Shown here in pieces: positions 36,681 through 44,863 of a DNA stretch of 64,000 nucleotides. The translations under genes were made by a program, and so were the position numbers. The notes under the pieces are model-generated. The model was not told the DNA's origin, ran no database searches, and saw only the letters and a list, made by a program, of their open reading frames with translations. Each line of letters begins with the position of its first letter. Position 1 is the stretch's first letter. Source of the DNA: Oribacterium sp. WCC10 (lineage in GTDB: Bacteria; Bacillota; Clostridia; Lachnospirales; Lachnospiraceae); NCBI RefSeq assembly GCF_900113415.1, contig NZ_FOPH01000013.1:46591-110590 (forward strand), written 5' to 3'.

Positions 36681-36757
36681 CAGCTATAATAGTTCAGCCT
36701 GGGATTATGTTCTGATTCGAACTTATTTATCCCATTGCTGAGCTTATTCTATTTCTA

Positions 36758-37258
36758 TCAACGAATCACAGATCCTAATAATCCATAGGAAACTATCGAC
36801 ATAATAACAGAAGCAATAATCAGGCCGACACAGATAGCCATCATTGACTTTCTTCGACGCATGTGGAGAAGACCGGCAACAATAGAACCTGTCCATGCAC
36901 CGGTTCCCGGCAGGGGAATACCGACAAAAAGAACGAGTCCCCAAAAATCATATTTTTCAATTGCGGCCTGATTCTTCTCAACCTTGTTTCTAAGCATCAG
37001 CGCAATCTTCTTTGTTGGTCCGAATTTCTCAAGAAGGATCACTATTTTTTCTATAAACAACAACACAAACGGGATTGGCAGAAGATTGCCGATGATGCAT
37101 ATCGTCAAAGCCTTCAGGTATTCAACATTAAGAAAAGAAGCCGCCAATAGTCCGCCTCTAAGTTCCAAAACCGGCATCATGGAGATCACAAACACAATTG
37201 CTTCTTTTGAAAGAAGTCCCTTCAGATTTTGAGTTAAAAAATCAACTAAAGTTTCCAT
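36758..37258 (-). CDS. Small membrane protein, putative small multidrug export family (COG2426-like)
   Basis: The only gene I support on the minus strand. 166 residues with about four hydrophobic helices (about 20-45, 50-75, 100-125 and 138-160). The family-type motifs MPVLELRGG near the first helix and FVGIPLPGTGAWTGS before the third are clear. Members are called putative small multidrug export proteins, but function is unproven and the loop resembles DedA-like re-entrant motifs. The start is ATG at 37258 because GAGGAGG lies immediately upstream on that strand; the ATG at 37270 lies in that SD. It converges with tRNA-Leu and diverges from the cdaA-region genes. Confidence 0.8.
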   Translation of the reverse strand: METLVDFLTQNLKGLLSKEAIVFVISMMPVLELRGGLLAASFLNVEYLKALTICIIGNLLPIPFVLLFIEKIVILLEKFGPTKKIALMLRNKVEKNQAAIEKYDFWGLVLFVGIPLPGTGAWTGSIVAGLLHMRRRKSMMAICVGLIIASVIMSIVSYGLLGSVIR

Positions 37259-37431
37259 TATCCTCCTCATTCAACCGGTCGTTAGTATATATATGGACAT
37301 TATCCGGCCGGTATCAAATGCTTACATTTTCATTACGCAAGGTGTCATAAAGCTCAAGGTTATCTTCCTTGAATGCCCCCATGAGATGTGCTAAACTTAA
37401 CTGATAGCTCAATCTCCGGTACTATGTTCTT

Positions 37432-37462
37432 TTGACACTCTGCTGATTCTAAATGATACATT
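37432..37462 (+). promoter_or_regulatory. Possible promoter of the TPR/cdaA-region operon
   Basis: TTGACA (37432-37437) followed 19 bp later by TACATT (37457-37462). The -35 is perfect, but the spacing is long and the -10 imperfect. It sits 65 nt before the 52-residue gene. Confidence 0.4.
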
Positions 37463-37526
37463 CATAAGTGTCAAGGAAAGCACATTCTGCTGCTTACCGG
37501 ATTTGTTCTAAAAGAAAGATGTATAT

Positions 37527-37685
37527 ATGATTAATTACGAAGAAGAGATAAATCGTTTTAAACCAAGTCTGGATGTTGACCAGATAGAAGATGCAATAGT
37601 AAAAGTAGACCTTACAGATATGAACGACATCATGACAAAGCTTATAGAAGATGCCATCGCAGAGAAGAAGGATACTGAGAAATGA
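37527..37685 (+). CDS. Small acidic protein (52 residues) coupled to the TPR gene
   Basis: A short frame from ATG 37527 to TGA 37685 encodes 52 residues beginning MINYEEEINRFKPSLDVDQ, acidic and helical with a repeated IxDAI-like pattern. Its stop overlaps the start of the TPR protein as ATGA, the same 4-bp coupling used by cdaA-cdaR and cdaR-polymerase further on, which argues that it is real. The SD is weak (AAAGAAAG, about 8 nt upstream). No family is recognised. Its position suggests a partner or assembly factor of the TPR membrane protein, but that is inference. Confidence 0.65.
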   Translation: MINYEEEINRFKPSLDVDQIEDAIVKVDLTDMNDIMTKLIEDAIAEKKDTEK

Positions 37686-38983
37686 ACTATGACGTAACTC
37701 TCGCACGTATTGCAAACTGCTATTACAATCTTGGTCTTGAAAGAGCAAAACTGCGCGATTTAAGCGGTGCTGCAGAGCTTTTGAAAAAATCGCTTCAATT
37801 CAACAAGTACCAGAAGGATGCCAGAAATCTTTTAGGCCTTATTTTCTTTGAGTGTGGTGAGACTGCAGATGCATTGGTACAGTGGGTCATAAGCATGAAC
37901 CTGCTTCCGGATGACAACATCGCCGATCACTATCTTGATGAGATTCAACGTAAACCTGCCATACTCCGTATCTGTTCCGACAATGTTCAGCGCTACAATC
38001 AGGCACTTAACTATGCTCAGAACAACAACGAAGATCTGGCGATCATGCAGCTCAATCAGGTTATTCAGGACAGTCCCAACTATATAAAGGCGCATATCCT
38101 TCTCGCCCTCCTTTACATGAAGCGTGAAAACTGGGTTAAAGCAGGACGCAGCCTTTACAAAGTACTAAAGATCGACAGAAATAATCCAAAGGCACTTGTT
38201 CTGATGGATGAAGTAAAGCAAAACACCGGCCGTAAGGAAGTAGAACAGAGCAGACTGAAGAATGCTTTTTCTCACAGAAAGATGACCGATGATGACGTTA
38301 TAGTACCGCAGGAGGTCAAGGAAATATCTCCGTGGATGGTAGTTGTCAACATACTTATCGGTATCATACTAGCATTATTTATCTTCAATCTTTTAGTACT
38401 ACCTACCAAGACCAAAGCACTCAATGCCAGCAACAATCAGGAACTTATCTCGTATACAGAGAAACTTGATATGGCAAACAGAGAGTACAGCGACCTGAAA
38501 ACACAGTACAGTGCTTTGGAAAAACAATACAATGATGCAGCTCAGCAGATACAGCAGTATGAAAATGCCAACGAGTCTTTTATTGGCCAGTTCCGTACAC
38601 TTACTCAGATTTCCAAGGCATATGAGAGTGGTGACGTAGAACTTGCCGCACAGCTGTATACAGGCGTAGATGCTTCACAGATCACGGATGAGAATCTGCT
38701 GTCCCAGTATCAAGAGATAAAACACATCATGGAGACTTCTGTATATCAGAAGCTTGCAAGTGATGCCTATGACATATGGAACGGTGGAAACAAGGATCGT
38801 GCCGCAGAGCTATATGCCCTTAGCATCGCACTCCATGAAGACCCGGAAAACATGTATTATCTTGCCAGAATATATAAGACATCGGGACGTGTGGAAGAAG
38901 CAAATATTTTATTTGATAAGATCATCGGTTCTTATCCAAGCAGTGATTTTGCAGAAAAAGCAAGAACCGAAAGAGGTTACTGA
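37682..38983 (+). CDS. TPR-repeat membrane protein
   Basis: 433 residues. N-terminal cytosolic TPR helices (about 1-170; for example YYNLGLERAKLRDLSGAAELLKKS and LLGLIFFECGETADAL) are followed by one membrane span (about 216-238), a coiled coil (about 255-300), and C-terminal TPR-like helices (about 320-433) that would face outside. This TPR-membrane-coil-TPR plan is seen in uncharacterised Lachnospiraceae proteins; I know no defined function. It is coupled to the 52-residue gene by ATGA and followed 60 nt later by another membrane protein. Scaffolding of a cell-envelope complex near CdaA is a guess from context. Confidence 0.8.
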   Translation: MNYDVTLARIANCYYNLGLERAKLRDLSGAAELLKKSLQFNKYQKDARNLLGLIFFECGETADALVQWVISMNLLPDDNIADHYLDEIQRKPAILRICSDNVQRYNQALNYAQNNNEDLAIMQLNQVIQDSPNYIKAHILLALLYMKRENWVKAGRSLYKVLKIDRNNPKALVLMDEVKQNTGRKEVEQSRLKNAFSHRKMTDDDVIVPQEVKEISPWMVVVNILIGIILALFIFNLLVLPTKTKALNASNNQELISYTEKLDMANREYSDLKTQYSALEKQYNDAAQQIQQYENANESFIGQFRTLTQISKAYESGDVELAAQLYTGVDASQITDENLLSQYQEIKHIMETSVYQKLASDAYDIWNGGNKDRAAELYALSIALHEDPENMYYLARIYKTSGRVEEANILFDKIIGSYPSSDFAEKARTERGY

Positions 38984-39043
38984 TTAACTACTGATAATTA
39001 GTGATTTCCGGATAGAACAGCCGTTAATTACGAGGCCAGATAT

Positions 39044-39853
39044 ATGTTAAATGTTGAAAAGATCCGACTCATGACTCAGCTTTCGATATATGAAAAAAAA
39101 GAAGGCAAGGGAATCATAGAAACCAGCAAATATTTCAAAGGTGACTATATATCCCGAGGGATTCTTACTGCAGCCATATACTATACATTGTGCTATATAC
39201 TTATCGCCATCGTATATTGCATAATCAATCTTGAAGAGATATTGCTCAAACTTAACATTCCTTTTATCATGTCCATGCTCCACACCATAGTAGTTATCTA
39301 TCTTGCGGGGCTTGTACTCATGATATTCTGTGCCTATATACGATACAACCATAGATATGATTCTGCTCACAGAAAGAGTTTATACTACACAGCAAAGCTC
39401 GATAAGCTGCTTCGCATGCAGGAAACCGAGAACGGATTTCTTGACATAACAGAAGACGAAGCCGAGTACTACAGGGAAACCGGTGGGAAAATCAGAATTT
39501 ACGATGATTCAAAAAACACATGGCAGACCATAATGCCTCAGTTTCACACTATCGTAAAATCAGAAGCAGATATTACCTCCGGCAGTAACAAAAACAACGA
39601 TCTCGACTTTGTTCCTATAAACAATGGTCGCATAAACAGTTCATCCCAGTCCGGATATTTAAAATCTCATCCGGATGCTTACCACGGTTCTTACGAACCG
39701 GAAGGCGGATGGCTGGATGATCCTGTTCCTTCCGGAACTCGTGGTGACACTTCCGGGAAAGACATTTCCACTCCTCCTGGAGGATGGCTGGATGAAGACA
39801 TTTACGATGATGACGGCCTGGATGTTCTGAGCATTCATAAAAAAGACAAATGA
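39044..39853 (+). CDS. Hypothetical two-span membrane protein
   Basis: 269 residues with two membrane helices (about 39-61 and 74-98) and a hydrophilic C-terminal domain of about 170 residues that should be cytosolic. The tail contains two similar short repeats, EGGWLDDPVPSGT and PGGWLDEDIYDDD (about 223-260), that look like a duplicated GGWLD motif. I do not recognise the family. It lies between the TPR protein and a polytopic protein and is probably in the same transcript. Confidence 0.7.
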   Translation: MLNVEKIRLMTQLSIYEKKEGKGIIETSKYFKGDYISRGILTAAIYYTLCYILIAIVYCIINLEEILLKLNIPFIMSMLHTIVVIYLAGLVLMIFCAYIRYNHRYDSAHRKSLYYTAKLDKLLRMQETENGFLDITEDEAEYYRETGGKIRIYDDSKNTWQTIMPQFHTIVKSEADITSGSNKNNDLDFVPINNGRINSSSQSGYLKSHPDAYHGSYEPEGGWLDDPVPSGTRGDTSGKDISTPPGGWLDEDIYDDDGLDVLSIHKKDK

Positions 39854-39869
39854 AAGGCATGGCGTATAA

Positions 39870-40775
39870 ATGTTACGATTTAAAGAATCTTTGCAGAAAT
39901 TCTATACAGAAAACGATTTTTGGGCACTGCCTGTTATTAAAGCCGTTATTGCTTTTCTGTGTTTCTTCACAGTAAACAGCCGTGTGGGTTACAGTGACGT
40001 TTTGTCTCATCCCGTTGTCTGCTTTGCAGCCTCAGTTCTTTGCTCATTTTTACCATGGACGTGCATACCTGTATTCTTCGGTATGTTTATCCTTGGAAAT
40101 GCATATGCCGCATCTCTTGATATAACCATCGTTGCCGTAGCTGTCCTGATGCTTGCCGCACTTATACAGTCAGCTTTCCGTGCAGGAAGCTCACTGCTCA
40201 TCGCTTTGGTACCTTTATTCTTTTATATTCATATACCTTATGTCATTCCGGTCATTGCGGGCCTGACTGTCGGCCTCATGTCGATAGTGCCTGTATCCAT
40301 AGGTGTTATGCTGTACTATTTCATTGAATACATGTCTACCCAGGCAGCATATACCGCCGCTTCATCCGAAAGCGACATCACCGCCATGGCAACCGCCTAT
40401 GCCGGACTGTTCGGAAATCTGTTTAAAGACAAAGAAGCTATAGTGGTGATCATAGCATTTGCATTCTGCATCATCATCACATTTATCATCAGCCAGATAT
40501 CCTTTGACTACAATTGTGTAGTCGCTGTCATTGCGGGAATACTGTCTATGATCATTTCATCAGTGGTGGGCCACATGCATTTTGAACTTTCATTTTCAAT
40601 CATAGGTATGATGCCTTCACTTATTATTTCATGTCTGATTTCGCTTGCTTATGTTGCGGCATTTCATGCCGTGGATTACCAACGCACAGAACGCCTTCGT
40701 TTTGAAGACGATGATTATATTTATTTTGTTAAAGCTATTCCTAAACTGAAGTCAAAAGATGAGGATGAGAATTAA
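39870..40775 (+). CDS. Hypothetical polytopic membrane protein upstream of cdaA
   Basis: 301 residues, very hydrophobic, with about eight to nine predicted helices between residues 17 and 280 and a short charged C-terminus (KAIPKLKSKDEDEN). No transporter signature is evident. The stop shares one base with the cdaA start (TAATG), so it is coupled to the cyclic-di-AMP synthase, hinting at a role in the same membrane process. Unknown function. Confidence 0.75.
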   Translation: MLRFKESLQKFYTENDFWALPVIKAVIAFLCFFTVNSRVGYSDVLSHPVVCFAASVLCSFLPWTCIPVFFGMFILGNAYAASLDITIVAVAVLMLAALIQSAFRAGSSLLIALVPLFFYIHIPYVIPVIAGLTVGLMSIVPVSIGVMLYYFIEYMSTQAAYTAASSESDITAMATAYAGLFGNLFKDKEAIVVIIAFAFCIIITFIISQISFDYNCVVAVIAGILSMIISSVVGHMHFELSFSIIGMMPSLIISCLISLAYVAAFHAVDYQRTERLRFEDDDYIYFVKAIPKLKSKDEDEN

Positions 40776-41632
40776 TGCCTGAGTTGTTTTCAAAAATGCG
40801 GAGCTGGTTCAGCCTGTTGCCGCCATTTTACCAGAATAATATTATGGAGATCATAATCCTGGCAGTTATCGTATACGAATTCCTGCTGTGGATTAAAAAC
40901 ACACGCGCCTTTGAGTTACTCAAAGGTCTTGTTGTTATAGGTGCCTTCATCATAGTCGCATGGTTTTTCAAACTGACCTCTATCATGTGGATCATTGAAA
41001 AACTCTCTACCGCTTTTATCATCGCCGCTGTTGTTATCTTCCAGCCGGAGATCAGAAAAGCTCTTGGTCAGCTTGGCAGCCGTAACTTCATAACCAGTCT
41101 ATTCCCTAATGCCAATGTAGAAGACTCGAGTGTGAACACCATAAACGAGATCGTCAAAGCATCTTTCGAGATGGCAAAGAAGAAGACAGGTGCTCTTATA
41201 GTCATTCAACAGGGTCAGTCTCTGAATGATATTGCTGAAACAGGTATCCTTATAAACGGAATCGTTTCCTCGGCACTTCTGATTAATATTTTCGAAAAAA
41301 ACACACCTCTTCATGATGGAGCAGTAGTTATAGTTGGAGATCGCGTTGTATCCGCAACCTGTTATCTTCCTTTATCAGAAACCGAGATTTCAAAAGACTA
41401 CGGAACACGTCACAGAGCCGCATTGGGCATTTCAGAAAACTATGATGCCGTGACTGTAGTTGTATCAGAAGAAACAGGTCGTGTTTCAGTAGCCATTAAC
41501 GGTATTTTGAAACGTGCCATCGATGCAGAATCTCTTCGTGCGATGCTCCCTGTGGCCGAGAGTAATAATGATTCAGATTCAGCCACTCGTTTCCGTTTCC
41601 TTCGTGGCAGCAGAAAGGAGAGGGTAAAATGA
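40775..41632 (+). CDS. cdaA: Diadenylate cyclase CdaA (membrane c-di-AMP synthase)
   Basis: Makes cyclic di-AMP from two ATP; this second messenger controls potassium and osmolyte uptake and cell-wall homeostasis. Three N-terminal membrane helices (about 22-40, 48-66, 71-90) are followed by a coiled linker and the DAC (DisA_N) domain with both catalytic motifs, DGA (181-183) and RHR (212-214). 285 residues is normal. It overlaps the upstream membrane gene by one base and cdaR by four. The glmM gene that usually follows cdaR in Firmicutes is replaced here by a polysaccharide-polymerase-like gene. Confidence 0.97.
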   Translation: MPELFSKMRSWFSLLPPFYQNNIMEIIILAVIVYEFLLWIKNTRAFELLKGLVVIGAFIIVAWFFKLTSIMWIIEKLSTAFIIAAVVIFQPEIRKALGQLGSRNFITSLFPNANVEDSSVNTINEIVKASFEMAKKKTGALIVIQQGQSLNDIAETGILINGIVSSALLINIFEKNTPLHDGAVVIVGDRVVSATCYLPLSETEISKDYGTRHRAALGISENYDAVTVVVSEETGRVSVAINGILKRAIDAESLRAMLPVAESNNDSDSATRFRFLRGSRKERVK

Positions 41633-42846
41633 TCAAACGTTTTTTTACCGAAAATCTGTCTCTTAAAGCTGTCAGTCTGATCCTCGCATTTGTTATCTGG
41701 ATCATGGTTGTCAATGTTTCGAAACCAGAGATAAGTGATACAAAGAATGTCCAATTGGAAGTTCTGAATCAGGATATATTTGAAGAAGATTCAAAAACAT
41801 GGTCAGTGGATCGTTCAAGTGTAAACATCACCTATAATGTAAGAAGTGATGTTCGTTCTTCTATATCAAGTTCGGATTTTCATGCCTATATAAAACTCTC
41901 CGATTTCAGTATCACAGGTTCAGTACCTGTTTACGTTGAAGTTCTGAACGGAAAAGAATCCATAATCGGGGACGTTTCCCCACATCCATCGGTAGTCAGA
42001 GTTTCCATCGAGGATGTACAGAAAAAGAAATTCGATATCAAGAAGACAACAGTCGGGGATCCGAAGTCAGGCTATAAGGCAGCCAATATTATGCTAAGTC
42101 CGGAGTCCGCTTACATAACAGGTCCGGAGTCCGAGATAGGCCGTATATCATCTGTGGGAGTAGAGATAGACATTGCCAATATCTCATCCAACCAGGATGG
42201 TGTAGCAAAGCTCACATATTATGACGCAAATGGCAACACTCTCTCAGGATTACAGGGTGTTTCTGCCAATGTCGACGAGATAAACTATTCTGTGACGGTT
42301 CACAAAGAGAAGACCATCAATCTGTTATCATCAGTGACCGGAACACCGGCTGCCGGATATCAGTATGAGTCTACAACTGTATCACCTGACAGCGTAACTC
42401 TTGCAGCTGCTCCGGGCGTCATTGACAGTATGACCGTCTTTGAGCTTCCTGAGATCAATCTTAATGATGCGACCGAAAGTCTGAACATCACTTTTAATTT
42501 ATCTCAGTATCTTCCTGCTGGAGTAGAACTGGGGGATGATCAGGATCCTCAGGTAAACGTTCTGGTGCGTATCGAGAAACTACCTGATACTGGCGGCAAT
42601 CCACCAAACGGAGGACTGGCACCGGCACCTTTACCGGCACCTACAGAAGGTCCCTCGGGAAACAATTCCTCTCAGGATCAGAAGCATAACGGTGATAACG
42701 AAACATCGGAAACTTCTTCCGAATCATCAGCTTCACAAAACGAAACTCAGAACGGGGTGTCCGGAGAAAAAGAATCTTCCGGAGATGATGATTCTGAGCA
42801 GTCCAAAGAAACTTCTACTTCAGAGAGTACAAGCAATCAATCATGA
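41629..42846 (+). CDS. cdaR: CdaA regulatory protein CdaR (YbbR-domain protein)
   Basis: Membrane-anchored regulator of CdaA. An N-terminal helix (about 11-28, SLKAVSLILAFVIWIMVVNV) is followed by extracellular YbbR repeats (three to four between about 35 and 320). The last 80 residues are Ser/Thr/Glu/Asn-rich and disordered, with a proline-rich PAPLPAPTEGP start, which is longer than in B. subtilis YbbR. The start overlaps cdaA (ATGA) and the end overlaps the next gene (ATGA). Confidence 0.93.
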   Translation: MIKRFFTENLSLKAVSLILAFVIWIMVVNVSKPEISDTKNVQLEVLNQDIFEEDSKTWSVDRSSVNITYNVRSDVRSSISSSDFHAYIKLSDFSITGSVPVYVEVLNGKESIIGDVSPHPSVVRVSIEDVQKKKFDIKKTTVGDPKSGYKAANIMLSPESAYITGPESEIGRISSVGVEIDIANISSNQDGVAKLTYYDANGNTLSGLQGVSANVDEINYSVTVHKEKTINLLSSVTGTPAAGYQYESTTVSPDSVTLAAAPGVIDSMTVFELPEINLNDATESLNITFNLSQYLPAGVELGDDQDPQVNVLVRIEKLPDTGGNPPNGGLAPAPLPAPTEGPSGNNSSQDQKHNGDNETSETSSESSASQNETQNGVSGEKESSGDDDSEQSKETSTSESTSNQS

Positions 42847-44153
42847 CCGATTTCAAAAACCTACTTATTTATACAGCAGCCTATCTGATAAGTTTTATCA
42901 CGGGGAGAGCGGGAATATCCGCTCTTTCCTCTATCTTTCTCATAGGCATTGCTGTATTTTTTTATTTAACCGAATACAAAAAGACCGGAGAAATTCTAAA
43001 TCTAAGAGGACTCATGGCCCTTGGTCTTTTAGGCGGAGAGGGTATCTCCAGGTTACAACTCAGCCGTTTGTCCACAGAATGGACTATATCTACATGGGCT
43101 TCATTTTTCTTTTTTTATTTCATTTTTTATCTAACTTCAGGATTATCTGAAAATATATTGAGAAAAAGGATCCACAAAAAGAAAGAAACCCCTTCCGCTT
43201 TTACCCTTGGACTAGCAAAAAGATTTTCTATCACTTTCCTATATAGAATAATCATCCTTTCCATCATTGTTTTATCCTGGAGCGCATTTATATTCGAAGC
43301 TATAAAGTTAGGGTTCGTCCCTCTGTTCACAGTGGACACTCCGCATGCATACAGCTACTTCCATCTTAAAGGAATACACTACTTTACAACTCTTGCTATC
43401 CTGGTTCCGGGTATATCAATGCTTTATCTTGAATACCGGAAAACAAACGGTCTTCGCCCGGACATCATTTCCATACTTGGCATCATCATGCCACTTGTTA
43501 TAAGTGTACTTCTGGTTTCCAGATTCCAGTTTATGTTTGCAGCGATACTTGCACTGTTTGTCGCCGGCCTTTCCGGTAGAAAATACAATCTTTGGCAGAT
43601 ATGCCTCATTTTCCTGCTTCTTGTTTCGGTTTACGTCATCATAACCATCGAAAGAGCACACTCAGTAGAGTATCTTAACGGAATATTTGAAATGAAGGAT
43701 CCAAAAACTCCGATTTTCATCACCCAGCCTTACATGTACATAGCCAACAATTTTGATAATTTTAATGTCATGACAGAAAAGCTGACTGTTCATTCCGGAG
43801 GACTCAGGATGCTGTATCCGTTCCTTACATTGACAGGACTTAAGTTCATGAACCCTGATTTCGGAATGGCTTTTCCTCTTTTCACAACGAAAGAGGAGCT
43901 TACAACCGTAACTCTTCTGTATGATGCATGGTATGATTTCGGACTGCCGGGCATCATAATCTTCGGAGTGATACTTGGAGTTGTCACCGGCTTTATTCTT
44001 TTTGAGCACAAGAACAATTCCAATCCATTCACAAGACTGATATACGCAGAGCTAGCCTTTTATTTTTCCGTATCATTCTTCACAACCTGGTTTTCAAACC
44101 CTGCAACCTGGTTTTATCTTGGTTTCAGCGTGTTGTTTTATCAGCTTTATTGA
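42843..44153 (+). CDS. Oligosaccharide repeat-unit polymerase-like membrane protein
   Basis: 436 residues with about eleven to twelve membrane helices and one larger outside loop (about 285-345, with the HSGGLRMLYPFLTLTGL stretch). This is the layout of Wzy/O-antigen or capsule polymerase families, in particular the oligosaccharide repeat-unit polymerase group. No cluster of glycosyltransferases surrounds it, which is unusual for a dedicated Wzy. It is coupled to cdaR by a 4-bp overlap. A role in surface polysaccharide assembly linked to c-di-AMP status is possible but speculative. Confidence 0.7.
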   Translation: MTDFKNLLIYTAAYLISFITGRAGISALSSIFLIGIAVFFYLTEYKKTGEILNLRGLMALGLLGGEGISRLQLSRLSTEWTISTWASFFFFYFIFYLTSGLSENILRKRIHKKKETPSAFTLGLAKRFSITFLYRIIILSIIVLSWSAFIFEAIKLGFVPLFTVDTPHAYSYFHLKGIHYFTTLAILVPGISMLYLEYRKTNGLRPDIISILGIIMPLVISVLLVSRFQFMFAAILALFVAGLSGRKYNLWQICLIFLLLVSVYVIITIERAHSVEYLNGIFEMKDPKTPIFITQPYMYIANNFDNFNVMTEKLTVHSGGLRMLYPFLTLTGLKFMNPDFGMAFPLFTTKEELTTVTLLYDAWYDFGLPGIIIFGVILGVVTGFILFEHKNNSNPFTRLIYAELAFYFSVSFFTTWFSNPATWFYLGFSVLFYQLY

Positions 44154-44227
44154 CAAAGCAAAATAGCAGAAATATAATTTTAAAAGTAGAATATTTTTTC
44201 ATACATTTGGAAAAGGGAGATACGCAA

Positions 44228-44800
44228 ATGGAGAAGAATGTAAAAACAATGGAAGTCAAGGATGAAGCCCTTAGGCAGTCCTTTGCCGAGATCAAAAAAG
44301 AAGTAAAGAAGGCCGAAGCTTCTGAAAAGAAAGAGGCTCCTGTCAAGAAAGCCACTGCAAAAACTGTAGAGAAGCCTGTTACAGAAAAGGCCGCTGTAAA
44401 GGATACTGCAGCTAAGGCTCCTGTTGAGAAGCCTGTTGCAGAAAAGACTGCTCCTGCAGAAAAGAAGGAAGCATCTAAACCTGCAGCAAAGAAGACAGCT
44501 GCAAAGAAGACAGAGACCAAGCCGGCCAAGAAGCCAGCAGCAGAGAAGGCTCCTGTTGAGAAGAAGGAATCCCCTGTAGAAAAGAAGAGTATAGTAAAAG
44601 AAGAAGTTTCAACCTTTGTGACATTACAGCTTAACGGTCAGGATTATGAGCCTGCAAAGATTCAGGATCAGGCCATAGCCGCTGCAAAGAACATCAAGGC
44701 TGATGTTGAAAAGGTTGATGTATATATCAATGTTGCAGAGTCAGCAGCTTATTTCACAGTAGATGGTGTAGGAAGCGCAGACTACCGAATCGACCTTTAA
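44228..44800 (+). CDS. Lys/Ala-rich protein with C-terminal DUF6465-like domain
   Basis: 190 residues. The first 120 or so are a repetitive, disordered Lys/Ala/Pro/Glu tract with histone H1-like AAKKT and PAKKP units. The last 65 form a compact domain (VTLQLNGQDYEPAKIQ... ending in GSADYRIDL) that I match by memory to DUF6465, common in Lachnospiraceae. The start is ATG 44228 with AAAAGGGAG 7-8 nt upstream; a frame from 44150 would include the polymerase stop region and has no SD. Possible nucleoid or polymer binding by the basic tail is inference. Confidence 0.75.
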   Translation: MEKNVKTMEVKDEALRQSFAEIKKEVKKAEASEKKEAPVKKATAKTVEKPVTEKAAVKDTAAKAPVEKPVAEKTAPAEKKEASKPAAKKTAAKKTETKPAKKPAAEKAPVEKKESPVEKKSIVKEEVSTFVTLQLNGQDYEPAKIQDQAIAAAKNIKADVEKVDVYINVAESAAYFTVDGVGSADYRIDL

Positions 44801-44818
44801 TTTGTACATGTTATTGAG

Positions 44819-44848
44819 AAACGGTACGCTTATGTGTACCGTTTTTTT
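44819..44848 (+). terminator. Terminator between the DUF6465-like gene and the RsmF-like gene
   Basis: Perfect 9-bp stem AAACGGTAC (44819-44827) with GTACCGTTT (44836-44844), 8-nt loop, seven T (44842-44848). The following gene starts only 16 nt later, so its transcript must arise by read-through or from within this region. Confidence 0.85.
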
Positions 44849-44863
44849 ATTAGGAGATTATTT

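Noticed and set aside
44150..44227. N-terminal extension of the DUF6465-like protein from ATG 44150
   Set aside because: It overlaps the end of the polymerase gene, has no SD and adds hydrophobic residues unlike the rest of the protein.
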